Source of the DNA: Exilibacterium tricleocarpae
GTDB lineage: Bacteria; Pseudomonadota; Gammaproteobacteria; Pseudomonadales; Cellvibrionaceae
NCBI RefSeq assembly: GCF_007004655.1
Contig: NZ_ML660090.1
Location: 62,001 to 126,000 of the forward strand
Direction: 5' to 3'
DNA: 64,000 nucleotides
The notes under the pieces were generated by a model. It saw nothing but the letters and a program-made list of their open reading frames with translations, did no database searches and was not told where the DNA came from. Positions 37,082 to 47,981 of this stretch are shown here, one piece after another. Each line of letters opens with the position of its first letter. Positions within the stretch are counted from its first letter, which is position 1. The position numbers and the translations under genes were made by a program.

Positions 37082-38116
37082 GTGATAGCGTATTTAGAGC
37101 GTATCAAACAACCCCTGCGACGTTTAAAAGCCATAGGCCCGAGCGCGCCCAGGGGCGAGACCCATGATCGGGTATCGCAACGGCACGACTACCCCGGCAG
37201 CCAAAGCCGGCACTACAGCGTTTATGTACCGCCCGGCTACCGTCGCGACAAGCCGCTGCCGTTGGTGATGGTGCTGCACGGTTGCCGGCAGGATCATCGG
37301 GATATTCAGTTGGTCAGCGACTTTGACTGTGTGGCGGACCGCTATAATTTTATCGTGGTCTATCCTTTTGTGACCCGCTACACCGATTTGCGCGCGCGCA
37401 ACTGCTGGGGCTGGTGGCGCCCCGAGCAGATCAAGCCCGGCGCCGGTGAAGTGGAAGACCTGTGGCGAATCGTGGGGGAGGTGGCCGGCGAGTTCGCCAT
37501 CGATCAACGGCGGGTTCATATCGCCGGCTTGTCCTCGGGCGGCGCCATGGCCGTGGCCGCGCTGACCGTGCACGCCGGTCGTTTTGCCTCGGGGGCTGCC
37601 GTGGCGGGCGTCCCCTATGGGGAAAGTGCCAGCGCCGTAGCACTGCCTTATACCCTAATGCGACGTTACCGGCCCCTGGACACCACGGTGGCGCTGATGG
37701 AGAAGGCGCGCGACAGTGACCGCACGCCGGCGCCTATCTGTATTGTTCATTCCCACAACGACGATACCGTGCATATTCAGGCTGGCAAAAATCTGCGCGA
37801 CTCCTGGATCGAGTATTTTGGTCCGCAGAAAAAGCTCTCCAAGCGCAAGAGAAAAAAGTCCACCCACGGGGTGCCCTGGTCACACACCCGCTACGGGAAA
37901 CGGTTCGGGAAAAGTGTGGTGGAGACTATCTTTCTGGCCGGGCCCGACCACGGCTGGTACGGCGGATCGCCCGGCAGGTTTAGCTATCCGGCCGGGCCCG
38001 ATGTATCGAAATTGTTGTGGAAGTTTTTCAGGAAACATCGACTGATGTCAGACGGCACCACTTCCGGCGTCGCTATGCGGGGGCGTCAGTCAGACCACGC
38101 AGGCTTTGGCAGATAA
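37082..38116 (+). CDS. PHB-depolymerase-type esterase (LpqC-like)
   Basis: 344 residues from the GTG at 37082, chosen because GAGGAG lies 9 bases ahead; an earlier in-frame start at 36890 would add 64 poorly conserved residues. Alpha/beta hydrolase of the esterase-PHB family: oxyanion region MVLHGCRQDHRD near residue 65, nucleophile GLSSGGAMA near 145, aspartate in HNDDTVH near 225, histidine in GPDHGWYGG near 285. No signal peptide is clear. It probably hydrolyses short polyester or aryl esters. The specificity is unknown and no PHB synthase gene is nearby. Confidence 0.85.
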   Translation: MIAYLERIKQPLRRLKAIGPSAPRGETHDRVSQRHDYPGSQSRHYSVYVPPGYRRDKPLPLVMVLHGCRQDHRDIQLVSDFDCVADRYNFIVVYPFVTRYTDLRARNCWGWWRPEQIKPGAGEVEDLWRIVGEVAGEFAIDQRRVHIAGLSSGGAMAVAALTVHAGRFASGAAVAGVPYGESASAVALPYTLMRRYRPLDTTVALMEKARDSDRTPAPICIVHSHNDDTVHIQAGKNLRDSWIEYFGPQKKLSKRKRKKSTHGVPWSHTRYGKRFGKSVVETIFLAGPDHGWYGGSPGRFSYPAGPDVSKLLWKFFRKHRLMSDGTTSGVAMRGRQSDHAGFGR

Positions 38117-38468
38117 AATTGACTCTGATCAGTCCTTCAATACAACGCCACGGAACGGTGTTTTACCCGCCAGGCTGTTGACTGGCAGCTCACAATCGAT
38201 AGTGTAACCTTACTCGCACTGGCGCGAAATCCTAACAATGTCAAGTGCTATTAAGTTAGAGAGCTTCACCACATTGGAAGTGTGAAACGCGACCGGACTT
38301 TTCACCACCCACCTGTAAATATTATCCCGAATAAAGACCGGCGCTTTATCAGCCTCACCTAACTGCGATCCGGCAATCCCAAACCAGTATAACCATAAAT
38401 TATGCCATCTGTAAGATGTACTGATTTTTTTCATTCAGTGAGGCAAGCATCGCAGGAGACGCAGGAAC
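38117..38468. other. intergenic region, no gene seen
   Basis: 352 bp between the two hydrolase genes. I see no hairpin with a T run and no credible reading frame. It presumably contains the promoter for the gene at 38469. Confidence 0.3.
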
Positions 38469-39275
38469 ATGGTGAATAGACGAAAGTTTCTGGCAGCCTG
38501 GCCGGCTCTGGGCCTGACTGCTCTGTCAAAAAAGAGTTTCTCTCAATCCGCAGACAAACAGTCTTTTTATTCGCGCCGAAAAACCTACGTACTCGTGCAT
38601 GGTTCCTGGCATGGCGGCTGGTGTTGGCGCTATGTTCGAAAGGCACTGCAGTTCGCCGGGCAGCGCGTTTACACTCCGACGTTGACCGGGCTCGGAGACC
38701 GATCGCATCTATTAAATCGCGATATTGATCTCACCGCCCATACGAAAGATATCGTAAACCTGATCGAAACTGAAGAACTTCAAGACATTGTTCTGGTTGG
38801 TCATTCTTACGCCGGGTATGTGATTACCTTGGTGGCAGATCTGTTAAAGGATCGAATAAAACGTCTTATATATTTGGACGCATTTATCCCCACCGAAGGC
38901 GAACCCTTTATTCCGGTGGAACAGCATGCGCAGCTTCTGGAACTCTATGGGGACGATTTTGTTTATCCTGTTCCCGATTTGGATTTTCTGGGAATTCCTG
39001 AAAACCATCGTCATGCAGCCTGGGTAAAACGGCGGCTTGTCGACGATCCCTTGGGGACGGTTTTGCAACCCGTATATTATCAAAACAATGGCGCGGAAGA
39101 TTTACAGAAAGTTTTTATTCGCTGCACGCAGAATCCTATTTATAAAGCTGGCGATCCGATTAAAGACCGTATCGAACAGGACCCGCAGTGGCGTTACCTG
39201 TTGCTGGACTCTGGCCATGATGCCATGATCACTGCAGCTCGTGCACTGGCTTGGATACTGTTGCGATACGGTTAG
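38469..39275 (+). CDS. exported alpha/beta hydrolase, methylesterase-like
   Basis: 268 residues. It starts MVNRRKFLAAWPALGLTALS, a twin-arginine-like export signal. Hydrolase fold: LVHGSWHGGWCWRYV near residue 42, nucleophile LVGHSYAGYV near 110, and a likely catalytic histidine in DSGHDAM near 253. The HGSWHGGWCW and GHSYAG pattern is shared with plant methylesterase/hydroxynitrile lyase relatives and their bacterial homologues. Composition is AT-richer than the core genome. It lies next to the old end of the CRISPR array but shows no link to CRISPR function. Confidence 0.85.
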   Translation: MVNRRKFLAAWPALGLTALSKKSFSQSADKQSFYSRRKTYVLVHGSWHGGWCWRYVRKALQFAGQRVYTPTLTGLGDRSHLLNRDIDLTAHTKDIVNLIETEELQDIVLVGHSYAGYVITLVADLLKDRIKRLIYLDAFIPTEGEPFIPVEQHAQLLELYGDDFVYPVPDLDFLGIPENHRHAAWVKRRLVDDPLGTVLQPVYYQNNGAEDLQKVFIRCTQNPIYKAGDPIKDRIEQDPQWRYLLLDSGHDAMITAARALAWILLRYG

Positions 39276-39351
39276 TTGGATGTCGATTTTGTGGTTAGCA
39301 CAAGTTGTCAATCACTATTTATCCGCAATCTGATTTGTGCGTTCACTATTT

Positions 39352-42300
39352 GTTATACCCCGCATATGCGGGGAAAATACTCTACTACTTTTATGCTGTA
39401 GTAACACCCCGCGTTCGCGGGGAACGCCCTTATAGGACGGATGTACCTCATCACCGACCGGTTTATCCCCACATCTGTAGGGAACACATGTACCACATTT
39501 TGCGGTTCCGGCCCACCTCCGGTTTATCCCCACGCCAGTGGGGAACACGCTTGCCGTAAATATGCCCCGGCCACCAGTTGGCGGTTTATCCCCACGCCCG
39601 TGGGGAACACTTATTCTAATCGCCCTATGGGCGTCTCATAGCCGGTTTATCCCCACGCCCGTGGGGAACACAAGACGTTTACCGAGCACGGTGTTTTGAT
39701 CGGCGGTTTATCCCCACGCCCGCGGGGAACACACAGGCGCTGCGGGGGCGGCAGGAACGGCTCCCGGTTTATCCCCACGCCCGTGGGGAACACTCTATCG
39801 GTGGGCTGCAACGGCAGTTGACCAACGGTTTATCCCCACGCCCGTGGGGAACACCTAACCGTCCGATCTGTTTTAAAGCCTAAACTCGGTTTATCCCCAC
39901 GCCCGTGGGGAACACCTACGGTATCGCAGAAGACGCGCATACATTAACGGTTTATCCCCACGCCCGTGGGGAACACAGGTGTTTGCGGTGCGGCGCTATT
40001 CATCCAAACGGTTTATCCCCACGCCCGTGGGGAACACACTGTATTCTATGTACAGCGGTACTTGGCGGCCGGTTTATCCCCACGCCCGTGGGGAACACAA
40101 AGCGAAAAAGGAATCACGGTAACAGGCGTTCGGTTTATCCCCACGCCCGTGGGGAACACGGCCGGGCTTAAAGTGGATTTTGGGGGTTTAAACGGTTTAT
40201 CCCCACGCCCGTGGGGAACACCTCTAAATACTCCGATCATGTTGGTGTGAGGACGGTTTATCCCCACGCCCGTGGGGAACACGGTCGGCTCGGCGGGTTG
40301 ACTCCAGTAAACGCCGGTTTATCCCCACGCCCGTGGGGAACACGCGATATATTTCGTAACCTGGGGGCGCTCAATCGGTTTATCCCCACGCCCGTGGGGA
40401 ACACCTAGACCGGCGGCACATATGTGAGTTAGTGCACGGTTTATCCCCACGCCCGTGGGGAACACGCTTTCTCCTTAATATCTAGATGTTATAAGCGCGG
40501 TTTATCCCCACGCCCGTGGGGAACACCAGTTCCACGCCGAATGCGTATAGCCAAGTGGCGGTTTATCCCCACGCCCGTGGGGAACACGGCAGTACGGTAG
40601 TTGTTGCTTTCCTGATGGCCGGTTTATCCCCACGCCCGTGGGGAACACGCGATGTTAACCAGGAGGAGGCGCTGGCCGGCCGGTTTATCCCCACGCCCGT
40701 GGGGAACACTGATTGGGTGCGATTAAACTTCCCGCAAATTCCGGTTTATCCCCACGCCCGTGGGGAACACTTCAAAGACATTGTTATACCAATCCAACGT
40801 CACGGTTTATCCCCACACCCGTGGGGAACACATCGGATGCAAAATGACATGACAAAGCATAACCGGTTTATCCCCACGCCCGTGGGGAACACCGATTGAA
40901 ACTTATGAGCATCAGGAAATGTTGCGGTTTATCCCCACGCCCGTGGGGAACACACTCAAGCCCGTTACCGCGTGGTGAAAACTGGCGGTTTATCCCCACG
41001 CCCGTGGGGAACACTCGTTATCCAACACAACAACAGATGACAACGGCGGTTTATCCCCACGCCCGTGGGGAACACTGTATCCAGGGCGTTCTGAACGTCG
41101 GCAATCGCGGTTTATCCCCACGCCCGTGGGGAACACGGCGGTTATCACTGACGAACTAGCCGCAACACCGGTTTATCCCCACGCCCGTGGGGAACACTCG
41201 TGCTGCTTTTATTTGTGCTTTGTTGCGTGCGGTTTATCCCCACGCCCGTGGGGAACACTCCGGAAAAACTTCGGAGAACATAAAAAAAACCGGTTTATCC
41301 CCACGCCCGTGGGGAACACCCTTGAATACCATGTTGATTAACCTTTTTGTACGGTTTATCCCCACGCCCGTGGGGAACACGGATCACGATACACAGAAAT
41401 ACTGAAAGCACACGGTTTATCCCCACGCCCGTGGGGAACACCAATGGAAATAACGTATTTTTTTATCATACTTCGGTTTATCCCCACGCCCGTGGGGAAC
41501 ACGACTATGCCAAAACCCGCCACAGCGGTCATAGCGGTTTATCCCCACGCCCGTGGGGAACACTTCCAGCGCTTCGATTTCCTGATCCCTACTATCGGTT
41601 TATCCCCACGCCCGTGGGGAACACTTGGCTGCAGAGGGGCAACTCCGCGGCGAAAGCGGTTTATCCCCACGCCCGTGGGGAACACGGGAATTCTCGCGGA
41701 TTCGGGATCGCTTGAGACGGTTTATCCCCACGCCCGTGGGGAACACTTCAAGCGCCGGTTCAGCCCCGATGATCCTCGCGGTTTATCCCCACGCCCGTGG
41801 GGAACACAAAATCAAAATCCGAAGAAGATAACCCCCATCCGGTTTATCCCCACGCCCGTGGGGAACACTCAACTAACGCGGACCCAGCGCCGGCGCCTCG
41901 CGGTTTATCCCCACGCCCGTGGGGAACACGCCAGCCTGACCGGTTTCTGCTCGGTAAATCTGCGGTTTATCCCCACGCCCGTGGGGAACACGTCATCACC
42001 CTCAAAAAGAGAGTTGGCCACAGCGGTTTATCCCCACGCCCGTGGGGAACACACCTACCCTGTCAGATACACCAAAATGAAATGCGGTTTATCCCCACGC
42101 CCGTGGGGAACACCTAAACTTCCTAGTCAGAATCTCAACAACACCCGGTTTATCCCCACGCCCGTGGGGAACACAATGACATATGACCAGCCAATGAATT
42201 GCATGGCGGTTTATCCCCACGCCCGTGGGGAACACTGGTGACTCAGGGGCCGCGCTTACAACTCTTCTGGTTTATCCCCACGCCCGTGGGGAACACGCAT

Positions 42301-43394
42301 AACCGATTCCCCCTGGTTCCGATTTTTGCGGTTTATCCCCACGCCCGTGGGGAACACTGCCGGGTCGTTGTGATATGCCTGCAACATTACGGTTTATCCC
42401 CACGCCCGTGGGGAACACCAAGAGAGAGGTCGTAACCGTGCTGAGGATGCCGGTTTATCCCCACGCCCGTGGGGAACACCGTTTTGGAAGCGCGAGCGGT
42501 TTCCTCAAATCCGGTTTATCCCCACGCCCGTGGGGAACACTGGACATGCAGGTGATACGGTGGATCAGGTCTCGGTTTATCCCCACGCCCGTGGGGAACA
42601 CTGATTTAAAGCCTAAAGCGCGAGGCAGTGAGGCGGTTTATCCCCACGCCCGTGGGGAACACCCGCTCTGCACTACTGTAAACTCTGCATACCACGGTTT
42701 ATCCCCACGCCCGTGGGGAACACAGCACCAGGTCGCCGCGTAGGTCTAGTATCTGCGGTTTATCCCCACGCCCGTGGGGAACACGCGACTACCCGGGCCT
42801 ACCGGATGGCCGAACGCGGTTTATCCCCACGCCCGTGGGGAACACGGCGTCGGTGGTTTGCGGCTCGAAACAGTCGCCGGTTTATCCCCACGCCCGTGGG
42901 GAACACGCACCTATGGAAATGCGCGGTAACGGGGGTACCGGTTTATCCCCACGCCCGTGGGGAACACCGCCCTGGGCAGTGCTTACAGTGGCTACCGGTC
43001 GGTTTATCCCCACGCCCGTGGGGAACACAGGAGACGGGAAAAGGACCGTACTACAAATGTCGGTTTATCCCCACGCCCGTGGGGAACACTAGTAGAGAAA
43101 GTTATAAGCGTATTCGAATGGCGGTTTATCCCCACGCCCGTGGGGAACACAATTCCTGGCCGAAAATCTCGAAACTATAGTCCGGTTTATCCCCACGCCC
43201 GTGGGGAACACGCTATTCAACACGTTAAGCGCGCGTTGTAGAAAGGTTTATCCCCACGCCCGTGGGGAACACAGTAATTTATCCAGCATTTACGACCCCT
43301 TTTTCGGTTTATCCCCACGCCCGTGGGGAACACTGCCCTTGCGTGGTCTCTAAGTACGTTTAGCACGGTTTATCCCCACGCCCGTGGGGAACAC
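39352..43394 (-). CRISPR. type I-E CRISPR array, 65 regular repeats plus 2 decayed
   Basis: 29-bp repeats, plus-strand form CGGTTTATCC...GGGGAACAC with stem CCCCACG/CGTGGGG; the transcribed strand reads GTGTTCCCCAC...AAACCG, the E. coli/Pseudomonas I-E type. I count 65 units starting at 39459 and ending at 43394, almost all at a 61-bp period (32-bp spacers, a few of 33), so 64 spacers. Two further units, 39352-39380 and 39399-39427, are strongly decayed, and those at 39459 and 39520 carry differences. Decay at the left end and cas2 at the right place the leader at 43395 and the newest spacers near 43.3 kb. Later variants include the units at 39704, 40803, 42268 and 43244. Reading frames within the array are artefacts. 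Confidence 0.98.
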
Positions 43395-43477
43395 ACTAAC
43401 TCTATCCACTTGTTTTTAAAGAACAATTATCCGAGAGGAAATTCTACCAACAATCGCGGCCAGATACACACCAGTGC
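43395..43477 (-). promoter_or_regulatory. CRISPR leader
   Basis: 83 bp between the first (newest) repeat and the cas2 stop codon. Read leftward it contains ATTGTTCTTTAAAAACAAG next to the repeat, AT-rich as in other type I-E leaders. It should carry the array promoter and the sites for spacer integration. The leader may extend into the 3' end of cas2. Confidence 0.7.
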
Positions 43478-44697
<1,220 letters not shown>

Positions 44698-44853
44698 TCC
44701 CTTACCTCCGCAGCTTAAAAGAAAAATTACAACCAAAGAAAGCCGCCGGCAAATTACAACGACTTTTAAGAAAGGAAACCGGCACACAAATTTCGGCACT
44801 GCGCTTTTGTTATCTTTAGCGACGCACCGCCTACCTCGGTAAGTCGTCGGTGT

Positions 44854-45561
44854 TCAAGCGCGCCGAATAAGCATCAGTCCACAGCCGAAAGCCTTGGCAG
44901 AACCAAAACCCTTGCCCAGTTCAGCAACAAACAGTTCCGGGTCGGTTACCGCCAGCAGCCCCTGGTAATCGACGGAACTGAACGTAATGGGTTTTGGTGC
45001 CCCCTTTTTCGGCAACAGATGCTGCTGGTATTGTTGGACTGCAAGGCTGTTAAGGTCAGGCGCAAAGCCTTTTTTCTCACCTTGCGCCACCAACCAGGAC
45101 TTGGCCGATGCTTCCATCGCCGGCCAGGCCGGCTCTGAGCCGGACACCTGCCGCTTGGCATCCATTAGCACATCGCACTTTTGCGAGTGTTTATAACCGT
45201 CACGTTTCTTACGCACTACAGGGTTGGCCCTGAGATGAAAGAAGAGCCTCCGGCCTTTGGACAGGCTCGGTGAAAAAGACTTTGTCTTTACAGTCACATA
45301 TTTTAAGTGCGCCTGCGGCGCGACAGTAGACAACACATAGAACGACGGCAAATTCGAGCGTTGATAGACACCCGGGCTGGTCTGCTGCGCCCCGGTCTTC
45401 TCACGATAGAGAAACTTGCGCTCTGTCTCCGATTGAAACAAATGCCACAACCACTGGTGCTGTTTGTACTGCTTGCCGTCCATCATGGACAGCACGAAGT
45501 GCGGGCTGTCCATATCCAGGCCGGTAACACTCACTTCGGATAAATACATGGGCGCTGTCAT
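44854..45561 (-). CDS. cas6e: Cas6e, crRNA-processing endoribonuclease
   Basis: 235 residues. It starts MTAPMYLSEVSVTG, has a double ferredoxin-like RRM layout and ends with a glycine-rich loop (GKGFGSAKAFGCGLMLI), the G-rich loop diagnostic of Cas6e. It cuts the repeat hairpin to release crRNA and stays on its 3' handle. A 4-bp ATGA overlap with cas5 shows translational coupling. Confidence 0.96.
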   Translation of the reverse strand: MTAPMYLSEVSVTGLDMDSPHFVLSMMDGKQYKQHQWLWHLFQSETERKFLYREKTGAQQTSPGVYQRSNLPSFYVLSTVAPQAHLKYVTVKTKSFSPSLSKGRRLFFHLRANPVVRKKRDGYKHSQKCDVLMDAKRQVSGSEPAWPAMEASAKSWLVAQGEKKGFAPDLNSLAVQQYQQHLLPKKGAPKPITFSSVDYQGLLAVTDPELFVAELGKGFGSAKAFGCGLMLIRRA

Positions 45562-46298
45562 AGGCTTTCTCCCACTTTAAGTTTTTCAAACCGCTCGCGA
45601 AACTGCCAGCGCAACCGATCGCCTGGATGATCAAATCGATGCAGTGTCTGGTCCGGCGTCAGCTCGGCGTCATCGTGCTCCCAGTAATACTGGCACGGGT
45701 AATCTCTGGTCAATAGTTTGTACAGATGCTTCTCCCGCTCCATGCGTTGCCGCTGATATTGATCAAATGCCGATTTGACGCCGCGGGCTTTGACAATGAC
45801 AGGCATTAAAGGCAGTGCTAAAGGGCAGGACTTTCGACCCAGGTAGAGATGAAAAACCGGGCAGATCAGCGCCTGCTGCAATGCCTCCAGGCCCGGACCA
45901 ACGTCTTTTTCCCTGGCGTGAACGGCGGCCAGCCACAGGGCATCACAGCGGTACTCCCGGCGCGACAACTGAGTCTTTAGTTGATGGGCCGGCTGCCTGG
46001 TCAACTCGCTTTTGCGAGTCAGGTGTACGACCTTGCGCACTTCACCGGCTACTTCAGCGGTGTGGTAGTCTTCAAGAAAAAACCCCGGCGCCAGCACTTT
46101 GCTGGAGACCCAGAAGTTTTCATACAGGTTATTCAACTCGGTTTGCCGATCGCGACGCAAACCCAAACCCGCCGCCAGCAGGCCCATAACGGCTGATTTG
46201 CTCGGGCGCATGGCGCTGTGGCGGATTTCACCGACGGCAATCTCTCCCCAGGATGCCAGGGGACCATAGAGCTGGAATACTAAATAGGCACCATCCAT
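45558..46298 (-). CDS. cas5: Cas5e, Cascade subunit binding the crRNA 5' handle
   Basis: 246 residues starting MDGAYLVFQLYGPLASWG and continuing with RPSKSAVMGLLAAGLGL, typical of Cas5e (E. coli CasD, 224 residues). It caps the Cascade backbone at the crRNA 5' end. GAGG lies 8 bases ahead of the ATG, and the gap to cas7 is 16 bp. Confidence 0.96.
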   Translation of the reverse strand: MDGAYLVFQLYGPLASWGEIAVGEIRHSAMRPSKSAVMGLLAAGLGLRRDRQTELNNLYENFWVSSKVLAPGFFLEDYHTAEVAGEVRKVVHLTRKSELTRQPAHQLKTQLSRREYRCDALWLAAVHAREKDVGPGLEALQQALICPVFHLYLGRKSCPLALPLMPVIVKARGVKSAFDQYQRQRMEREKHLYKLLTRDYPCQYYWEHDDAELTPDQTLHRFDHPGDRLRWQFRERFEKLKVGESL

Positions 46299-46314
46299 TA
46301 CGCTGGCCTCGCTA

Positions 46315-47355
46315 TCAGTCGGTTACATATTGAATAACGTCCTCGAAACTGCCTTCTCCGGTAAAGGCATTCAATTCACAGTGCTGCTCGGCGCAGGCGC
46401 CGTAGACACTGTCAAAACTACGCCTCTGCTCCTGCAACCGTTGCACAGCCACAGTGCCGTAGTCCTGTTCGACAATCGGTTTCAGGTAGGCCACGGACAA
46501 TGAACGCGGCTGTTGTGATCCTTTTTCGGCCAATACATAGGACGCGTAGGCGCGCGATGCAAAGCTGTTTTGCTTGCCGGTCGGGCTCACTTTCAAGATA
46601 GCTTCGGTGAGCGCTTTGAGTGCTTTGGCGGCCAGTTCGTGATCCTGCTCGAGATTGTCAAGCAACAAGTCCTTGTTGATACACACATAGGTATAGAAAA
46701 GTCCGGCGGCAAAAGCGGCATCACCAATATGACCGGCGCCAGAGTCTTCCACATTGGTATTGAGATCGTCGACAGCGGAGAAAAAGTCATCTTCAATAGC
46801 GACGGCATGCACACTGATCGCATGGGAAACCTGCGCCGCAGCCTCCATATTGAAATCCGGTTTTGACGCCATCATACGACCGAATAGCGCGATATCCACA
46901 GCTTTGTGGTTTTTCTTTAACAGCTCCAGCTCCTGTGCATCCGGTGCCCGCTTCTCATCGGCCAGAACTGCCGTTAGCTGCCGTATCGCCGCCAGTTCGA
47001 CGGGACTGATATGTGCCAATTGCTCCAACTCACCTGTTGCGGAGTCCTTTTTTACCTTGCCAAAAACACCCGCTATCTGCGCGGTCCAGTCTTTTGCCTT
47101 GCCCTCGGCAACACCGGCGTCCAGCAGGGATTGCTTGACTTCCTGCCCCAGTCGCCTGGTGCGAATGCCTTTGTGATCGCCCAGGCCGGCTTCAAAGATT
47201 TCCGAGGTTCTCCAGGCGCGCTTTAACGCCTGGGAGGATATGCGCAGGCGATCGAAACCGCCCATTTTGGCCGACTTTGGCCTGCCCAGATCATCTCGAT
47301 TCAGGTTAGACGGCGGATAGCTGGTCAATATATGTAATTGAATAAATTGAGTCAT
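46315..47355 (-). CDS. cas7: Cas7e, Cascade backbone subunit
   Basis: 346 residues starting MTQFIQLHILTSYPPSNLNRD. I take the ATG at 47355, 7 bases after GGAG, over the GTG one codon earlier. DLGRPKSAKMGGFDRLRISS is the conserved N-terminal stretch of Cas7e (E. coli CasC, 363 residues). Six copies form the filament that holds the crRNA spacer. Located between cse2 and cas5 as in all I-E operons. Confidence 0.97.
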   Translation of the reverse strand: MTQFIQLHILTSYPPSNLNRDDLGRPKSAKMGGFDRLRISSQALKRAWRTSEIFEAGLGDHKGIRTRRLGQEVKQSLLDAGVAEGKAKDWTAQIAGVFGKVKKDSATGELEQLAHISPVELAAIRQLTAVLADEKRAPDAQELELLKKNHKAVDIALFGRMMASKPDFNMEAAAQVSHAISVHAVAIEDDFFSAVDDLNTNVEDSGAGHIGDAAFAAGLFYTYVCINKDLLLDNLEQDHELAAKALKALTEAILKVSPTGKQNSFASRAYASYVLAEKGSQQPRSLSVAYLKPIVEQDYGTVAVQRLQEQRRSFDSVYGACAEQHCELNAFTGEGSFEDVIQYVTD

Positions 47356-47387
47356 CACTTTTCTCCCTGGAATTTCCGTTTATTGGC

Positions 47388-47981
47388 TTAAGCTTTTGAA
47401 GCGGCGTTGTAATAGTCGGTTGCCCAGCGTACATGCAGGCGATTGTTGGGCTCCTGGGCTAATTCTCTCTGCTCCAATGGCCAGCAAAAAATATCGTCGG
47501 CTAAAGAGAGCAGGTTTACTTTTCTCTCCAACAAGCGCACGGCACGCAATAGTCTTATATACAGTTCGTCCCAGTCCCGGCATTTCTGTAACTGCTGGAA
47601 CCGCAGTTCAGACATGGTCGGCTTGCCGCCCTTGCCTAAACCTAGCTGATAGGAAAACGAATACGCCTGGACAATCTGGTCGATATGGGCGGACACGCCG
47701 GCCAGAGTGGCGGCGGCATTCTGCCATTGATATTGCCGGCGCAACCAGGGTATGGCATCGTCTTTTGTCTGGTCGGCCAGCGGCACCACATCCAATTTCT
47801 GCACCAATTGATAAAAACCGGATTTCAGCATGACTTCTTCAGGAGAATTACAACGCCTGAGATGCGCGCGCGTACCGCGATTGTGCTCAAGTGATTTGTG
47901 CCAGGTGCGATAACGCTGCCACAAGGTTTCGCTTTCAGTTAGCTGGATTGATTTAAACACCCTTGGGTATATCTTGGCCAT
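47388..47981 (-). CDS. cse2: Cse2 (Cas11), Cascade small subunit
   Basis: 197 residues, mostly helical, starting MAKIYPRVFKSIQLTES and containing HNRGTRAHLRRCNSPEEVM, the conserved RA.LRR region of Cse2/CasB. Two copies line the Cascade belly and hold the target and non-target strands. The start overlaps the cas8e end by 29 bp. Confidence 0.95.
   Translation of the reverse strand: MAKIYPRVFKSIQLTESETLWQRYRTWHKSLEHNRGTRAHLRRCNSPEEVMLKSGFYQLVQKLDVVPLADQTKDDAIPWLRRQYQWQNAAATLAGVSAHIDQIVQAYSFSYQLGLGKGGKPTMSELRFQQLQKCRDWDELYIRLLRAVRLLERKVNLLSLADDIFCWPLEQRELAQEPNNRLHVRWATDYYNAASKA

Noticed and set aside
44698-44799. Start at 44799 for cas1, adding a hydrophobic N-terminus
   Set aside because: The ATG at 44697 has GGAGG directly upstream and gives the usual Cas1e length; the extension resembles translated intergenic DNA.
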